Assembly: GCA_002307215.1 (NCBI GenBank) | Contig: DBTU01000044.1 | Coordinates: forward strand, 80,358 to 144,357 | Direction of reading: 5' to 3' | Origin: Lachnoclostridium sp. UBA1308 | Lineage (GTDB): Bacteria; Bacillota; Clostridia; Lachnospirales; Lachnospiraceae | DNA length: 64,000 nucleotides | Part shown: piece after piece, positions 34,985 through 43,629 of the stretch | Layout: each line of letters opens with the position of its first letter | Numbering within the stretch: the first letter of the stretch is position 1 | Made by a program: the position numbers and the translations under genes | Notes under the pieces: generated by a model | What the model saw: the letters and a program-made list of their open reading frames with translations, nothing else | The model's database searches: none | What the model was told of the DNA's origin: nothing

Positions 34985-36076
34985 ATGAAAAAAGTTATGG
35001 TTATATTTGGTACTCGCCCTGAAGCTATAAAAATGTGTCCTGTTATTTATGAGTTGAGAAAACGATCTGAAATAGAAACGATAGTGTGTGTTACAGGCCA
35101 ACATAAAGAAATGCTAAATCAAGTTTTAGACATATTCAAAATCGTTCCGAAATATAACCTGTCTATTATGCAAGATAAACAAGACCTATTTGATATTTCA
35201 ATTACAATATTACAAAGATTACGTGAGATTCTGATTCAAGAGAACCCTGATGTGGTACTGGTTCATGGTGATACCTCTACTACTTTTATAACAGCATTAG
35301 CATGCTATTATCTGAAAATCAAGGTAGGACATGTAGAAGCAGGACTTAGAACTTATGATTTGTATTCACCATTTCCTGAAGAATTTAATAGACAAGGCGT
35401 CGGTATTATAGCTAAATATCATTTTGCTCCGACGGATGAAGCGAGGCAAAACTTACTAAAAGAAGGAAAAGACGAGAATGATATTTTTGTAACAGGGAAT
35501 ACAGTGATTGATGCACTTAAGTACACAGTAATAGACAATTTTACTCACCCGGAAATAGAATGGGTAGGAGATAGCCGAATGGTGTTACTTACAGCGCATA
35601 GAAGAGAAAATATCAGTTCTTTACAAAAGATATTTAAGGGCATTCGAAGAGTATTAGATGAATTCGAAGATGTCAAGCTGATATATCCAGTGCATTTAAA
35701 TCCTGTTATAAGAGAAATAGCAAGAGAAGAATTTGGAGATTGCAATCGAATTCATATTATTGATCCTTTAGATGTGGTTACATTTCATAATTTTATGGCA
35801 AAAGCATATCTAATACTAACTGACAGTGGAGGGATACAAGAAGAAGCACCTTCATTAGGAAAACCTGTTTTAGTAATGAGAGATACCACGGAACGACCGG
35901 AAGGAGTTAAAGCAGGAACCTTAAAATTAATAGGAACACAAGAAAATAAAATATATGAATCCTTTAAGAATCTTTTGTCGGATGAGACAGAATATATTGC
36001 TATGGCTAAGTCTATAAATCCGTATGGTGATGGCGTTGCTTCAAAAAGAATAGTAGATATCATATGCAACCGGTGA
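34985..36076 (+). CDS. wecB: UDP-N-acetylglucosamine 2-epimerase (non-hydrolysing)
   Basis: The enzyme interconverts UDP-GlcNAc and UDP-ManNAc. Family motifs are clear: VIFGTRPEAIKMCPV at the N-terminus, VCVTGQHKEML, VLVHGDTSTTF, GHVEAGLRT, PFPEEFNRQ, LLTAHRREN and LTDSGGIQEEAPSLGKPVL, then RDTTERPEGV. The length of 363 aa is typical. GGAGA at 34972-34976 supports the ATG at 34985 rather than the ATG at 34970. Adjacency to wecC supports ManNAcA synthesis. As a non-hydrolysing enzyme it does not by itself supply free ManNAc for the NeuB-like synthase, a gap discussed in the findings. Confidence 0.94.
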   Translation: MKKVMVIFGTRPEAIKMCPVIYELRKRSEIETIVCVTGQHKEMLNQVLDIFKIVPKYNLSIMQDKQDLFDISITILQRLREILIQENPDVVLVHGDTSTTFITALACYYLKIKVGHVEAGLRTYDLYSPFPEEFNRQGVGIIAKYHFAPTDEARQNLLKEGKDENDIFVTGNTVIDALKYTVIDNFTHPEIEWVGDSRMVLLTAHRRENISSLQKIFKGIRRVLDEFEDVKLIYPVHLNPVIREIAREEFGDCNRIHIIDPLDVVTFHNFMAKAYLILTDSGGIQEEAPSLGKPVLVMRDTTERPEGVKAGTLKLIGTQENKIYESFKNLLSDETEYIAMAKSINPYGDGVASKRIVDIICNR

Positions 36077-36109
36077 AATAGTGTACAGAAATTTATGAGG
36101 TGCTTTCCA

Positions 36110-38128
36110 GTGAATAGTTATATTGACATAAAAGAATTAAAAAATAATCCACCAATGCATAAGAAGCTTAAGTTTATATGTAATAATTATTTTAAACACA
36201 AATTCGATTTATTGGGTAGTGGCCCTGTTATCGTGGATTATTACAGTCAAGGTAACTATTACAAAAGAAAAGGAAAGCACATAATAAACTATCAACACCC
36301 GTATTGGCTTTTATCTTATATTAAGCCAATCGATTTTTTTAAAAACATTAAGTATGCAAAAAATATCAGCAGAACGTATAAACCCATTGACTGGCATATT
36401 GACTACAAGAGCGGATTTCGGTTTGACGCAAGAAAATATGATTCACCAAAAAAGTGCCTAGATATAATAGGCAAAATGGTGAATGTTGATATCAAAGTTG
36501 TGTGGGAATTAGGCAGATTTTATCATATGCCGCAAATGGCTATATTCGCTTTGTTTGAACCAAAGGCGAAGCGGAAAGTATTAAGAGAGTATAAGAATCA
36601 AGTGTTGGATTTTGTAGTTACCAATCCGTATGAAAAAACGGTACAATGGTCATGTGCTATGGATGTGGGTATTCGATGCGTTAATCTTTTGGTTGCATAT
36701 GATATATTAAAACAATTAGATAACGATAAAAAAGTATTTGATGATAATTTTGAAATTGTATTTTCTGATTTTATGATGAAACATGGTGAATTCATTTTGA
36801 GACACTTAGAGTACAACGGTAATAAATCATCAAATCATTATTTGTCGAATTTAGTTGGATTAATATATGTTTCATCCTATCTTCCGAGTAGTGAAAGGAC
36901 AGATTCCTGGTTGGTTTTTGGAGTACAGGAGCTGATTGAACAGGTTAAAGAACAATTTCATGTAGAAGGAAGCAATGTTGAAGGATCCACAAGTTATCAT
37001 TGTTTGTGTAGCGATTTTGTTATTTATGCAACTGCATTAGTTATGGGAGTTATAAAAACAAATCGAAAAAAAGTTTTTAGTAATTATAGTTCAGATATGA
37101 TGGAACGATTAAAGAATAGTCGATACCAAAAGTTTGATTTGAAGTCTGATTTATTTTTCCCGGAGTGGTATTGGATGAGGATAATCGGGATGAGGCATTT
37201 TATTCAAAGCATATCGAAGCATGATGGTGAAATTATACAGGTTGGTGACAATGATAGCGGAAGATTAATAAAGTTTATGCCAGAGGGTAATATTATTTCA
37301 TATAAGGAAGCACGAATAATTTATATGAATTTACCGAAATTGAACGAGGCTCTATGGTTTGATGAAAATGATAATTTACGTATTGGTACTATGTATAAAA
37401 TAGATAGCATGGTTGAAAATAACGATCAAATGTTAAAAGCAGATGATAAGTATCCGGTGGAAAGATCAGTGATACAGGCATTGTGTAAAAATACAGTAGT
37501 CAATATTGAAATGCCAGTCAAAAGATATGTAGAAATTATAGATGATGACATAATGGGGAAGATCAAAGATTTACATTATCATAAAAACAAAACATATGAA
37601 TTTAACATTATGTCACAAGATATTAATAGCAATTTACATGTTGAGAATTGGGACATGTTTGGTATCTGTATATTTAGGTCAGATAGAATGTTTTTGGAAA
37701 TTACGGTTGATACAGCAAAAAATGCAAAACTATATGGTCATACACATAATGATAGACTTTCGATAGAGTTAATGGTAGATGGAAAGAATATTTTGCTTGA
37801 TCCAGGAACTTATGTGTATACATCATCAATTCAAAGAAGAAATGATTTTAGGAGTGTCAAACAGCATAATACGATTAATGTTAATAATAAAGAGCAAAAT
37901 AAATTTATCAATTCATTTAGCCTACAAAGAATGGCTAAAGCAAACATTATAAATTTGGATAAGAACTATATTAGTTTATATGAAGAATATCAAGATGTTC
38001 GTCATATAAGGAAAATATTAATTACAGCAAATGCAATTATAATTGATGATTATTGTAACCAGGAGTTCAATGTTAATTTTGATTTAAAAGAATATTCTAG
38101 GGGTTACGGAAAACTAAGTAGACTTTGA
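36110..38128 (+). CDS. Heparinase II/III-like protein without signal peptide
   Basis: The C-terminal half has the heparinase II/III beta-sandwich signature: GHTHNDRLSIELMVDGKNIL, LLDPGTYVYTSS and RNDFRSVKQHNTI (residues about 540-590). The N-terminal half is a helical (alpha/alpha toroid) region with NNHYLSNLVGL-like text (SNHYLSNLVGLIYVSS) and EGSTSYHCLCSDF. Known members are polysaccharide lyases, but this one has no signal peptide, so it would act in the cytoplasm, and similar proteins are common inside glycan-synthesis clusters with unknown roles. GAGG precedes the GTG at 36110; the ATG at 36095 lacks a ribosome site. Total about 672 aa. Confidence 0.8.
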   Translation: MNSYIDIKELKNNPPMHKKLKFICNNYFKHKFDLLGSGPVIVDYYSQGNYYKRKGKHIINYQHPYWLLSYIKPIDFFKNIKYAKNISRTYKPIDWHIDYKSGFRFDARKYDSPKKCLDIIGKMVNVDIKVVWELGRFYHMPQMAIFALFEPKAKRKVLREYKNQVLDFVVTNPYEKTVQWSCAMDVGIRCVNLLVAYDILKQLDNDKKVFDDNFEIVFSDFMMKHGEFILRHLEYNGNKSSNHYLSNLVGLIYVSSYLPSSERTDSWLVFGVQELIEQVKEQFHVEGSNVEGSTSYHCLCSDFVIYATALVMGVIKTNRKKVFSNYSSDMMERLKNSRYQKFDLKSDLFFPEWYWMRIIGMRHFIQSISKHDGEIIQVGDNDSGRLIKFMPEGNIISYKEARIIYMNLPKLNEALWFDENDNLRIGTMYKIDSMVENNDQMLKADDKYPVERSVIQALCKNTVVNIEMPVKRYVEIIDDDIMGKIKDLHYHKNKTYEFNIMSQDINSNLHVENWDMFGICIFRSDRMFLEITVDTAKNAKLYGHTHNDRLSIELMVDGKNILLDPGTYVYTSSIQRRNDFRSVKQHNTINVNNKEQNKFINSFSLQRMAKANIINLDKNYISLYEEYQDVRHIRKILITANAIIIDDYCNQEFNVNFDLKEYSRGYGKLSRL

Positions 38129-38164
38129 ATCATTGGTATAGATTCTTAAAGTATTGGAGGCTTA

Positions 38165-39133
38165 ATGATAGTAAACGGATATACTTCTCAACCTGGTATA
38201 AAAGAATATGCAGAAAACGCTCCATTAATTTTTTCTGTTAAATGGAGAGTAATGGATCATTTTAAGGATCGATATACCAAGGAAGATTTAGAACTTCGAA
38301 TAAATAAGTTAAAGCTTAAACAAAAACGCTATCAAAATGGTTTAGACAGTTTTATTTGGCTTACCAAACATTACTTCGGTAAGAAAGTACCTCCATTTTC
38401 ATCAATAGAAATTGAAACGATTAATCGATGTAATGGAACTTGTTCGTTTTGTCCTGTTAACCACAACTCGGATCCTAGAAACTTAAGAAAAATGGATGAA
38501 AGACTTTTTATCAAAATAATTGATGAGTTAAAAGAAATGAATTACTTGGGAAGAATAGCCCTGCATTCTAATAATGAGCCTTTTTTAGATAAAAGATTAA
38601 TTGAATTTGCAAAGTATGCTAAAGAGAACTTACCAAAAGCATTTCTTTATTTATATACAAACGGAACCTTAGTAACGATGGATAAATTTTTTGAAGTGAT
38701 GAAATATTTGGACAGAATATATTTTGATAATTATGATGACGATTTAAAGCTTAGCGATAATGCAATTGCAATTAATGCATATTGTATGAAAAATAGAAAA
38801 ATGAATGAGAGAGTAGAAATTATTTTACGTAAGCAAAATGAAGTTCTTTACACAAGAGGTGGCCAAGCGCCGAATAATCAGAAGAAAGAGATACTAAAAC
38901 AGACCTGTATTCTGCCTTTTAAACAAATGGTAATTAGACCGGATGGAAAATGCAGCCTATGCTGTAACGATGCACTTGGTAAAAATACATTGGGGGATGT
39001 TAACAAGAATACATTATATGAGATTTGGGGCGGAGATAAATATATGAAAATAAGAAAAAGTATTTCGAGAGGAAGAAAATTTGTCTCACTATGTAAATAC
39101 TGCGATACATTGGCTGATCCAAATGTATACTAA
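38165..39133 (+). CDS. Radical SAM/SPASM-domain protein
   Basis: A CxxxCxxC cluster motif (Cys89, Cys93, Cys96 in CNGTCSFC) follows IEIETINRC, and ALHSNNEPFLDKRL gives the usual GNEP-like SAM contact. The C-terminal part carries a SPASM-type set of cysteines (CSLCCN near 260, and CKYC near the end) that would bind an auxiliary cluster, flanked by MVIRPDGKCSLC and TLYEIW. Such proteins modify sugars, peptides or amino-sugars by radical chemistry; the substrate here is unknown. Residues 1-75 before the barrel are basic and have no assigned role. It lies between the heparinase-like gene and the second asnB. Confidence 0.85.
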   Translation: MIVNGYTSQPGIKEYAENAPLIFSVKWRVMDHFKDRYTKEDLELRINKLKLKQKRYQNGLDSFIWLTKHYFGKKVPPFSSIEIETINRCNGTCSFCPVNHNSDPRNLRKMDERLFIKIIDELKEMNYLGRIALHSNNEPFLDKRLIEFAKYAKENLPKAFLYLYTNGTLVTMDKFFEVMKYLDRIYFDNYDDDLKLSDNAIAINAYCMKNRKMNERVEIILRKQNEVLYTRGGQAPNNQKKEILKQTCILPFKQMVIRPDGKCSLCCNDALGKNTLGDVNKNTLYEIWGGDKYMKIRKSISRGRKFVSLCKYCDTLADPNVY

Positions 39134-39149
39134 ATAGTTAGGAGAGAGT

Positions 39150-41054
39150 ATGTGCGGAATTTTAGGAGCTTTCGTTTTTAAAAATAGTAGTTATCAGATA
39201 GAAGAAGACTATATTAATCAGATGAGAGATACCCTGATACATAGAGGACCGGATGGCGGGAGAACATGGATATCTGGGGATAAAAAGGTTGGTCTAGCCC
39301 ATCGAAGATTATCAATTATAGACTTATCTAATGTGGCTTCACAGCCGATGTCGAATGAGGATGATACAATCTTTGTGACTTTCAACGGAGAAATCTATAA
39401 TCATGCAGAAATACGAAAAACCCTAGAGAAGACAGGGAAGCACACATTCAAAACAGATCATTCGGATACAGAGGTTATACTTCATGCTTATGAACAATGG
39501 GGAATATCCTGCATTGATAAGTTCCGAGGAATGTTTGCGTTTGCCATTTGGGATTCAAAGAAAGAAGAACTTCTACTGGTTCGTGACCGTCTGGGAATTA
39601 AACCATTGTACTATAGTGTACACGATGGTCGAATAGTATTTGCTTCAGAAATCAAAGCAATTTTAAAAGATCCGCAGCAAATTCGTAAAGTAGATGAAAG
39701 GGCAATGTATGATTATCTATCCTTTCTGGTTAGTCCGGCACCGCATACTCTTTTTGAAGGAATAAAAAAGTTGAAATGTTCAACTTATTTAAAAATAGAT
39801 AAAATGGGTGATGTTAAGGAATATAAATATTGGGATATGTTTGATGGAACAGAGGATATCAGCAAGTATACAGAAAAAGAAATTTTGGACAGACTGCTTT
39901 CTGAATTAGATGATTCGGTTAAACTTCGCAAGGTTAGCGATGTTCCGGTCGGTGTGTTCTTGTCCGGAGGTGTTGATTCGAGCACAAACGCTGTATTGTT
40001 CTCAAAAGGCGGTCAAACTAATATAAAGACCTTTACGATAGGATATAAAGGGAAGGGTCGCCACTATCAAAACGAAAATCAATATGCAAAAAGAATTGCT
40101 AAGCAAATTCATGCCCAGTATCATGAAAGGCTATTAGGAGTGGAAGATGTAATAGATTTTTTACCCGAAATGATTCGACTACAAGATGAACCATTAGCAG
40201 ATCCGGTATGTGTATCTCAATACTATGTGTCGAAGCTGGCGAGAGAAAATGACACAATAGTATGTCAGATCGGAGAAGGCGCAGATGAACTGTTCAGTGG
40301 ATATCTAGGCTGGACGAGTAAACGTAGAATCCAACAAATCAGCCAAGTAAAGTTGCCTGTGGGAATTAAGCAGTTTGGCGCAAAAATGATTTTAAAATAT
40401 GGGTTGAAAGAAAACAACTATCTAAGAGAGAGATTTGAGAGAATAGCAGCAGGACAACCGGCTTTTTGGGGAACCAATGATGTGTTTACAGAAAAAGAAA
40501 AGAAAGAATTGTTAAGTGATCGCATGAATAAAACATTTGCTTCTTACACCTCATGGGAAGCTGTAAACCCGGTATATCAGGATTTTAAAAAACGAGCAAA
40601 AGAGAAATCAGCCTTGAACTGGATGACCTATGTTGATCTAAATATACGTCTCCCTGAACTATTGCTGACAAAGGTAGATAAAATGGGCATGGGAGTCAGC
40701 CTAGAAGCAAGGGTTCCGTTTCTTGATTATAAGTTTGTTGAGTTTGTAATGAGTATCCCAACCAGAATGAAGTTAAAAACCAAAGAACCGAAATATTTAT
40801 TGAAGAAGGCTGTTGAAAAATTACTTCCACATGATATTATCTATCGGAAGAAAGTTGGCTTTAGTCTACCCATCTATGATTGGTACAACGGGGAATTACG
40901 CAAAATCATGAAGAATGAAATTGATATGTTCATTGATCATTCGGACTACTTTAATAAAAAAGAAGTTAATAAAATTATTAGAGGAAGCGATAAGCTAAAG
41001 ATATGGATGCTATATAATTTGGCTCATTGGTATAATATTTACATTAACAATTAA
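39150..41054 (+). CDS. asnB: Asparagine synthetase-type amidotransferase, copy 2
   Basis: The 634-aa product starts MCGILGAF with Cys2 as nucleophile. LIHRGPDGG, VTFNGEIYNH, RDRLGIKPLYYS complete the glutaminase half, and SGGVDSS (residues 272-278) binds ATP in the synthetase half. It is longer than copy 1 (25576) by about 64 residues and only moderately similar by eye, so it is not a recent duplicate. Two AsnB proteins in a sugar cluster suggest amidation of two different uronic acids, in line with ugd and the 4-epimerase encoded immediately after. GAGAG precedes the ATG. Confidence 0.92.
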   Translation: MCGILGAFVFKNSSYQIEEDYINQMRDTLIHRGPDGGRTWISGDKKVGLAHRRLSIIDLSNVASQPMSNEDDTIFVTFNGEIYNHAEIRKTLEKTGKHTFKTDHSDTEVILHAYEQWGISCIDKFRGMFAFAIWDSKKEELLLVRDRLGIKPLYYSVHDGRIVFASEIKAILKDPQQIRKVDERAMYDYLSFLVSPAPHTLFEGIKKLKCSTYLKIDKMGDVKEYKYWDMFDGTEDISKYTEKEILDRLLSELDDSVKLRKVSDVPVGVFLSGGVDSSTNAVLFSKGGQTNIKTFTIGYKGKGRHYQNENQYAKRIAKQIHAQYHERLLGVEDVIDFLPEMIRLQDEPLADPVCVSQYYVSKLARENDTIVCQIGEGADELFSGYLGWTSKRRIQQISQVKLPVGIKQFGAKMILKYGLKENNYLRERFERIAAGQPAFWGTNDVFTEKEKKELLSDRMNKTFASYTSWEAVNPVYQDFKKRAKEKSALNWMTYVDLNIRLPELLLTKVDKMGMGVSLEARVPFLDYKFVEFVMSIPTRMKLKTKEPKYLLKKAVEKLLPHDIIYRKKVGFSLPIYDWYNGELRKIMKNEIDMFIDHSDYFNKKEVNKIIRGSDKLKIWMLYNLAHWYNIYINN

Positions 41055-41198
41055 CCGATAGGGGGTAATAGGGTGAACTTGCAGATGTGAATATGATGAA
41101 ATCAAAAAGAAGCTGGAATTATCGATTATACTATATATCTGGAGGGATTATGGCAAAGTAGTTCAGCCGATTGGAAAGTCTGGTAAGGAGAGAATTTT

Positions 41199-42512
41199 AT
41201 GTACAAAATCGCAGTTGCAGGAACAGGATATGTAGGTCTGGTAGCAGGGGTATGCTTTGCTGAAGTGGGTCATCATGTAATCTGTGTTGATGTAGATGAA
41301 GTAAAAGTAAATTTGATGAAACAGGGAATTTCGCCCATTTTTGAGAGGGATCTAGAAGACTTAATGCAGAAAAATTATTCAGCCGGAAGAATAGATTATA
41401 CGACAGATTACCAAGCTGCATATCGTGATGCGGATGTTATTTTCTTAGGTGTTGGAACCCCAGAGCAAGCAGATGGGTCGGCTAACCTAAGCTACATAGC
41501 TACAGCAGCGAGACAAGTCGCTGAAACAATTGAGAAGGATTGCCTTATCATTGTTAAGTCCACCGTTCCGATTGGAACCAATGACAAAGTAGAACAATTT
41601 ATCAAAGACTTTTTAATCCATGAAGTGCGGGTTGAGGTTGCTTCTAATCCGGAATTTCTTGCTCAGGGTTCTGCAGTTCATGATACATTACATGCAGCGA
41701 GGATTATAATTGGTACGGAGAGCAAATGGGCAGAAAATATATTAATGAAAGTATATGAGCCATTTCATCTTCCGATTGTTTCCATGAGCAGGCGTTCTGC
41801 TGAAATGACGAAATACGCTGCCAATGATTTTTTAGCCTTGAAAATCTCATATATGAATGAAATTGCTAACCTGTGCGAATTGGTCGGAGCTAATGTTCAG
41901 GATGTTGCGAAAGGAATGTCCTATGATGAACGCATCGGGAGTACTTTCCTGAATGCAGGTATAGGATATGGAGGCTCGTGCTTTCCCAAGGATACAAAGG
42001 CTTTGGAATATTTGGGAAGACAGCATGGCTATGAGTTAAAGACGGTGAAAGCTGCAATTGATGTAAATAAAGAACAAAAGCTACTTCTATACAAGAAAGC
42101 GTGTAAACGATTAATTACCTTTTCTGGTCTTAAGGTGGCGGTATTAGGATTAACCTTTAAGCCCGAGACAGATGATTTAAGGGAGGCTCCTTCTATCGTC
42201 AATGTTCCGCTATTGCTTGAGCAGGGGGCTAGTATTTATGCATATGACCCGGTCGGAGCCGAGAATTTTAAAAAACGATATCCAGAAGGAACAAAGGAAA
42301 ATGGCAGCATTAAGTATGTAGACAATATTAAGGAGGCGTTGAGCAATGCCAATGTCTGCTTTATCTTTACGGAATGGAAGCAAATTAAGGAAGTTCGGCC
42401 GGATAGTTATAAACAATTAATGAGAACACCCTTGATTTACGACGGCAGAAATATATATAATATCAATGATATGAAAGATGCCGGCGTGGAATATTATTCA
42501 GTTGGCAGATAG
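41199..42512 (+). CDS. ugd: UDP-glucose 6-dehydrogenase
   Basis: The enzyme oxidises UDP-glucose to UDP-glucuronate with NAD. The NAD-binding motif VAGTGYVGLVAGVCFAE lies at residues 5-21. KSTVPIGT and NPEFLAQGSAVHD follow, and the catalytic Cys261 sits in GYGGSCFPKD, distinguishing it from the WecC-type enzyme at 33722. The C-terminal LTFKPETDDLREAPS binds UDP-sugar. Length 437 aa is normal. AAGGAGAG supports the start. The 144-bp gap before it contains only a weak 22-codon frame, not a gene. It is followed by the UDP-glucuronate epimerase 20 bp later. Confidence 0.95.
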   Translation: MYKIAVAGTGYVGLVAGVCFAEVGHHVICVDVDEVKVNLMKQGISPIFERDLEDLMQKNYSAGRIDYTTDYQAAYRDADVIFLGVGTPEQADGSANLSYIATAARQVAETIEKDCLIIVKSTVPIGTNDKVEQFIKDFLIHEVRVEVASNPEFLAQGSAVHDTLHAARIIIGTESKWAENILMKVYEPFHLPIVSMSRRSAEMTKYAANDFLALKISYMNEIANLCELVGANVQDVAKGMSYDERIGSTFLNAGIGYGGSCFPKDTKALEYLGRQHGYELKTVKAAIDVNKEQKLLLYKKACKRLITFSGLKVAVLGLTFKPETDDLREAPSIVNVPLLLEQGASIYAYDPVGAENFKKRYPEGTKENGSIKYVDNIKEALSNANVCFIFTEWKQIKEVRPDSYKQLMRTPLIYDGRNIYNINDMKDAGVEYYSVGR

Positions 42513-42532
42513 ATATCATAGGAGGATATGCT

Positions 42533-43558
42533 ATGAATAATATTCAACCTGATAAAAGTAAAAAGTACCTCATCACAGGCGCTGCCGGTTTTATCGGATA
42601 TTTTCTGACTAAGAGACTGCTTGAACAGGAGTGCCTTGTAATCGGTATCGATAATATCAATAATTACTATGATGTTAGATTAAAATACGATCGATTAGCT
42701 AATCTGGAGAAATACACCCAGTTCACCTTTATCAAAGGAGATATATCGGATAAAGAGTTGGTTTTGAGATTATTTGAGGAACATAGACCTGATATAGTGA
42801 TAAACCTAGCGGCTCAGGCTGGGGTTCGTTATTCGATTGAAAATCCGGATGCATATATTCAAAGTAATATCAATGGATTTTTTAACATATTGGAAGCTTG
42901 CAGAAATCATCCTGTGGAGCATTTGATTTATGCTTCCTCAAGCTCTGTGTATGGAGCAAATGATAAGCTACCATTTGAGGAATCTGATTTTGTGGATCAT
43001 CCGATCTCATTATATGCGGCAACAAAGAAATCGAATGAACTAATGGCTTATACCTATAGTCATCTGTTTCATATTCCGGTAACAGGTTTACGATTTTTTA
43101 CGGTATATGGGCCATATGGAAGGCCGGATATGGCATATTTTAGCTTTATAGACAAATATTTTAAGAATGAGCCGATTAAAATCTTTAATAATGGTGATTT
43201 CGAAAATGACTTGTATAGGGATTTTACTTACATTGATGACATTGTTGAAGGAATAGTCCGCCTAATTGATAGTAAACCTTATGGGAAGGCTCCATATAGG
43301 ATTTTTAATATAGGAAATAATAAGCCTGTCAAATTAATGGACTTTATTCAGACACTGGAAAAAGCCTTAAGTTCAGCGCTTGGTAGAGATGTAATATTTG
43401 ATAAAATCTTTGAACCGATGAAGCCTGGAGATGTACCTGCTACCTATGCATCAATTGATCTTTTAAATGAAGCGGTTGGATTCCAACCAAACACTACAAT
43501 CGAGCAAGGTTTACAGTCCTTTGCTGATTGGTATGTTGATTATTATCACCTGAGATAG
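42533..43558 (+). CDS. UDP-glucuronate 4-epimerase (extended SDR)
   Basis: This would convert UDP-GlcA to UDP-GalA. TGAAGFIG (residues 15-22) binds NAD, and the catalytic pair is Tyr161 and Lys165 (YAATK), with YASSSSVYG before it. NNYYDVRLKYDRLANLEKY near residue 38-56, NLAAQAGVRYS and TVYGPYGRPDMA are characteristic of UDP-glucuronate epimerases rather than of GalE. Length is 341 aa. AGGAGG lies upstream. Paired with ugd, it gives a two-step route from UDP-glucose to UDP-GalA. It is the last nucleotide-sugar gene of the island. Confidence 0.9.
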   Translation: MNNIQPDKSKKYLITGAAGFIGYFLTKRLLEQECLVIGIDNINNYYDVRLKYDRLANLEKYTQFTFIKGDISDKELVLRLFEEHRPDIVINLAAQAGVRYSIENPDAYIQSNINGFFNILEACRNHPVEHLIYASSSSVYGANDKLPFEESDFVDHPISLYAATKKSNELMAYTYSHLFHIPVTGLRFFTVYGPYGRPDMAYFSFIDKYFKNEPIKIFNNGDFENDLYRDFTYIDDIVEGIVRLIDSKPYGKAPYRIFNIGNNKPVKLMDFIQTLEKALSSALGRDVIFDKIFEPMKPGDVPATYASIDLLNEAVGFQPNTTIEQGLQSFADWYVDYYHLR

Positions 43559-43629
43559 CTTCTATATAGCGCGTATGCCTTAAACTGACGTGAATTGCAT
43601 GAGTAGGAATTTACATTAAGGAGATAAAC

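Noticed and set aside
41096..41161. Small 22-codon frame starting MMKSKRSW before ugd
   Set aside because: It has no ribosome site at its start and no resemblance to a known peptide; most likely a chance frame in the leader.
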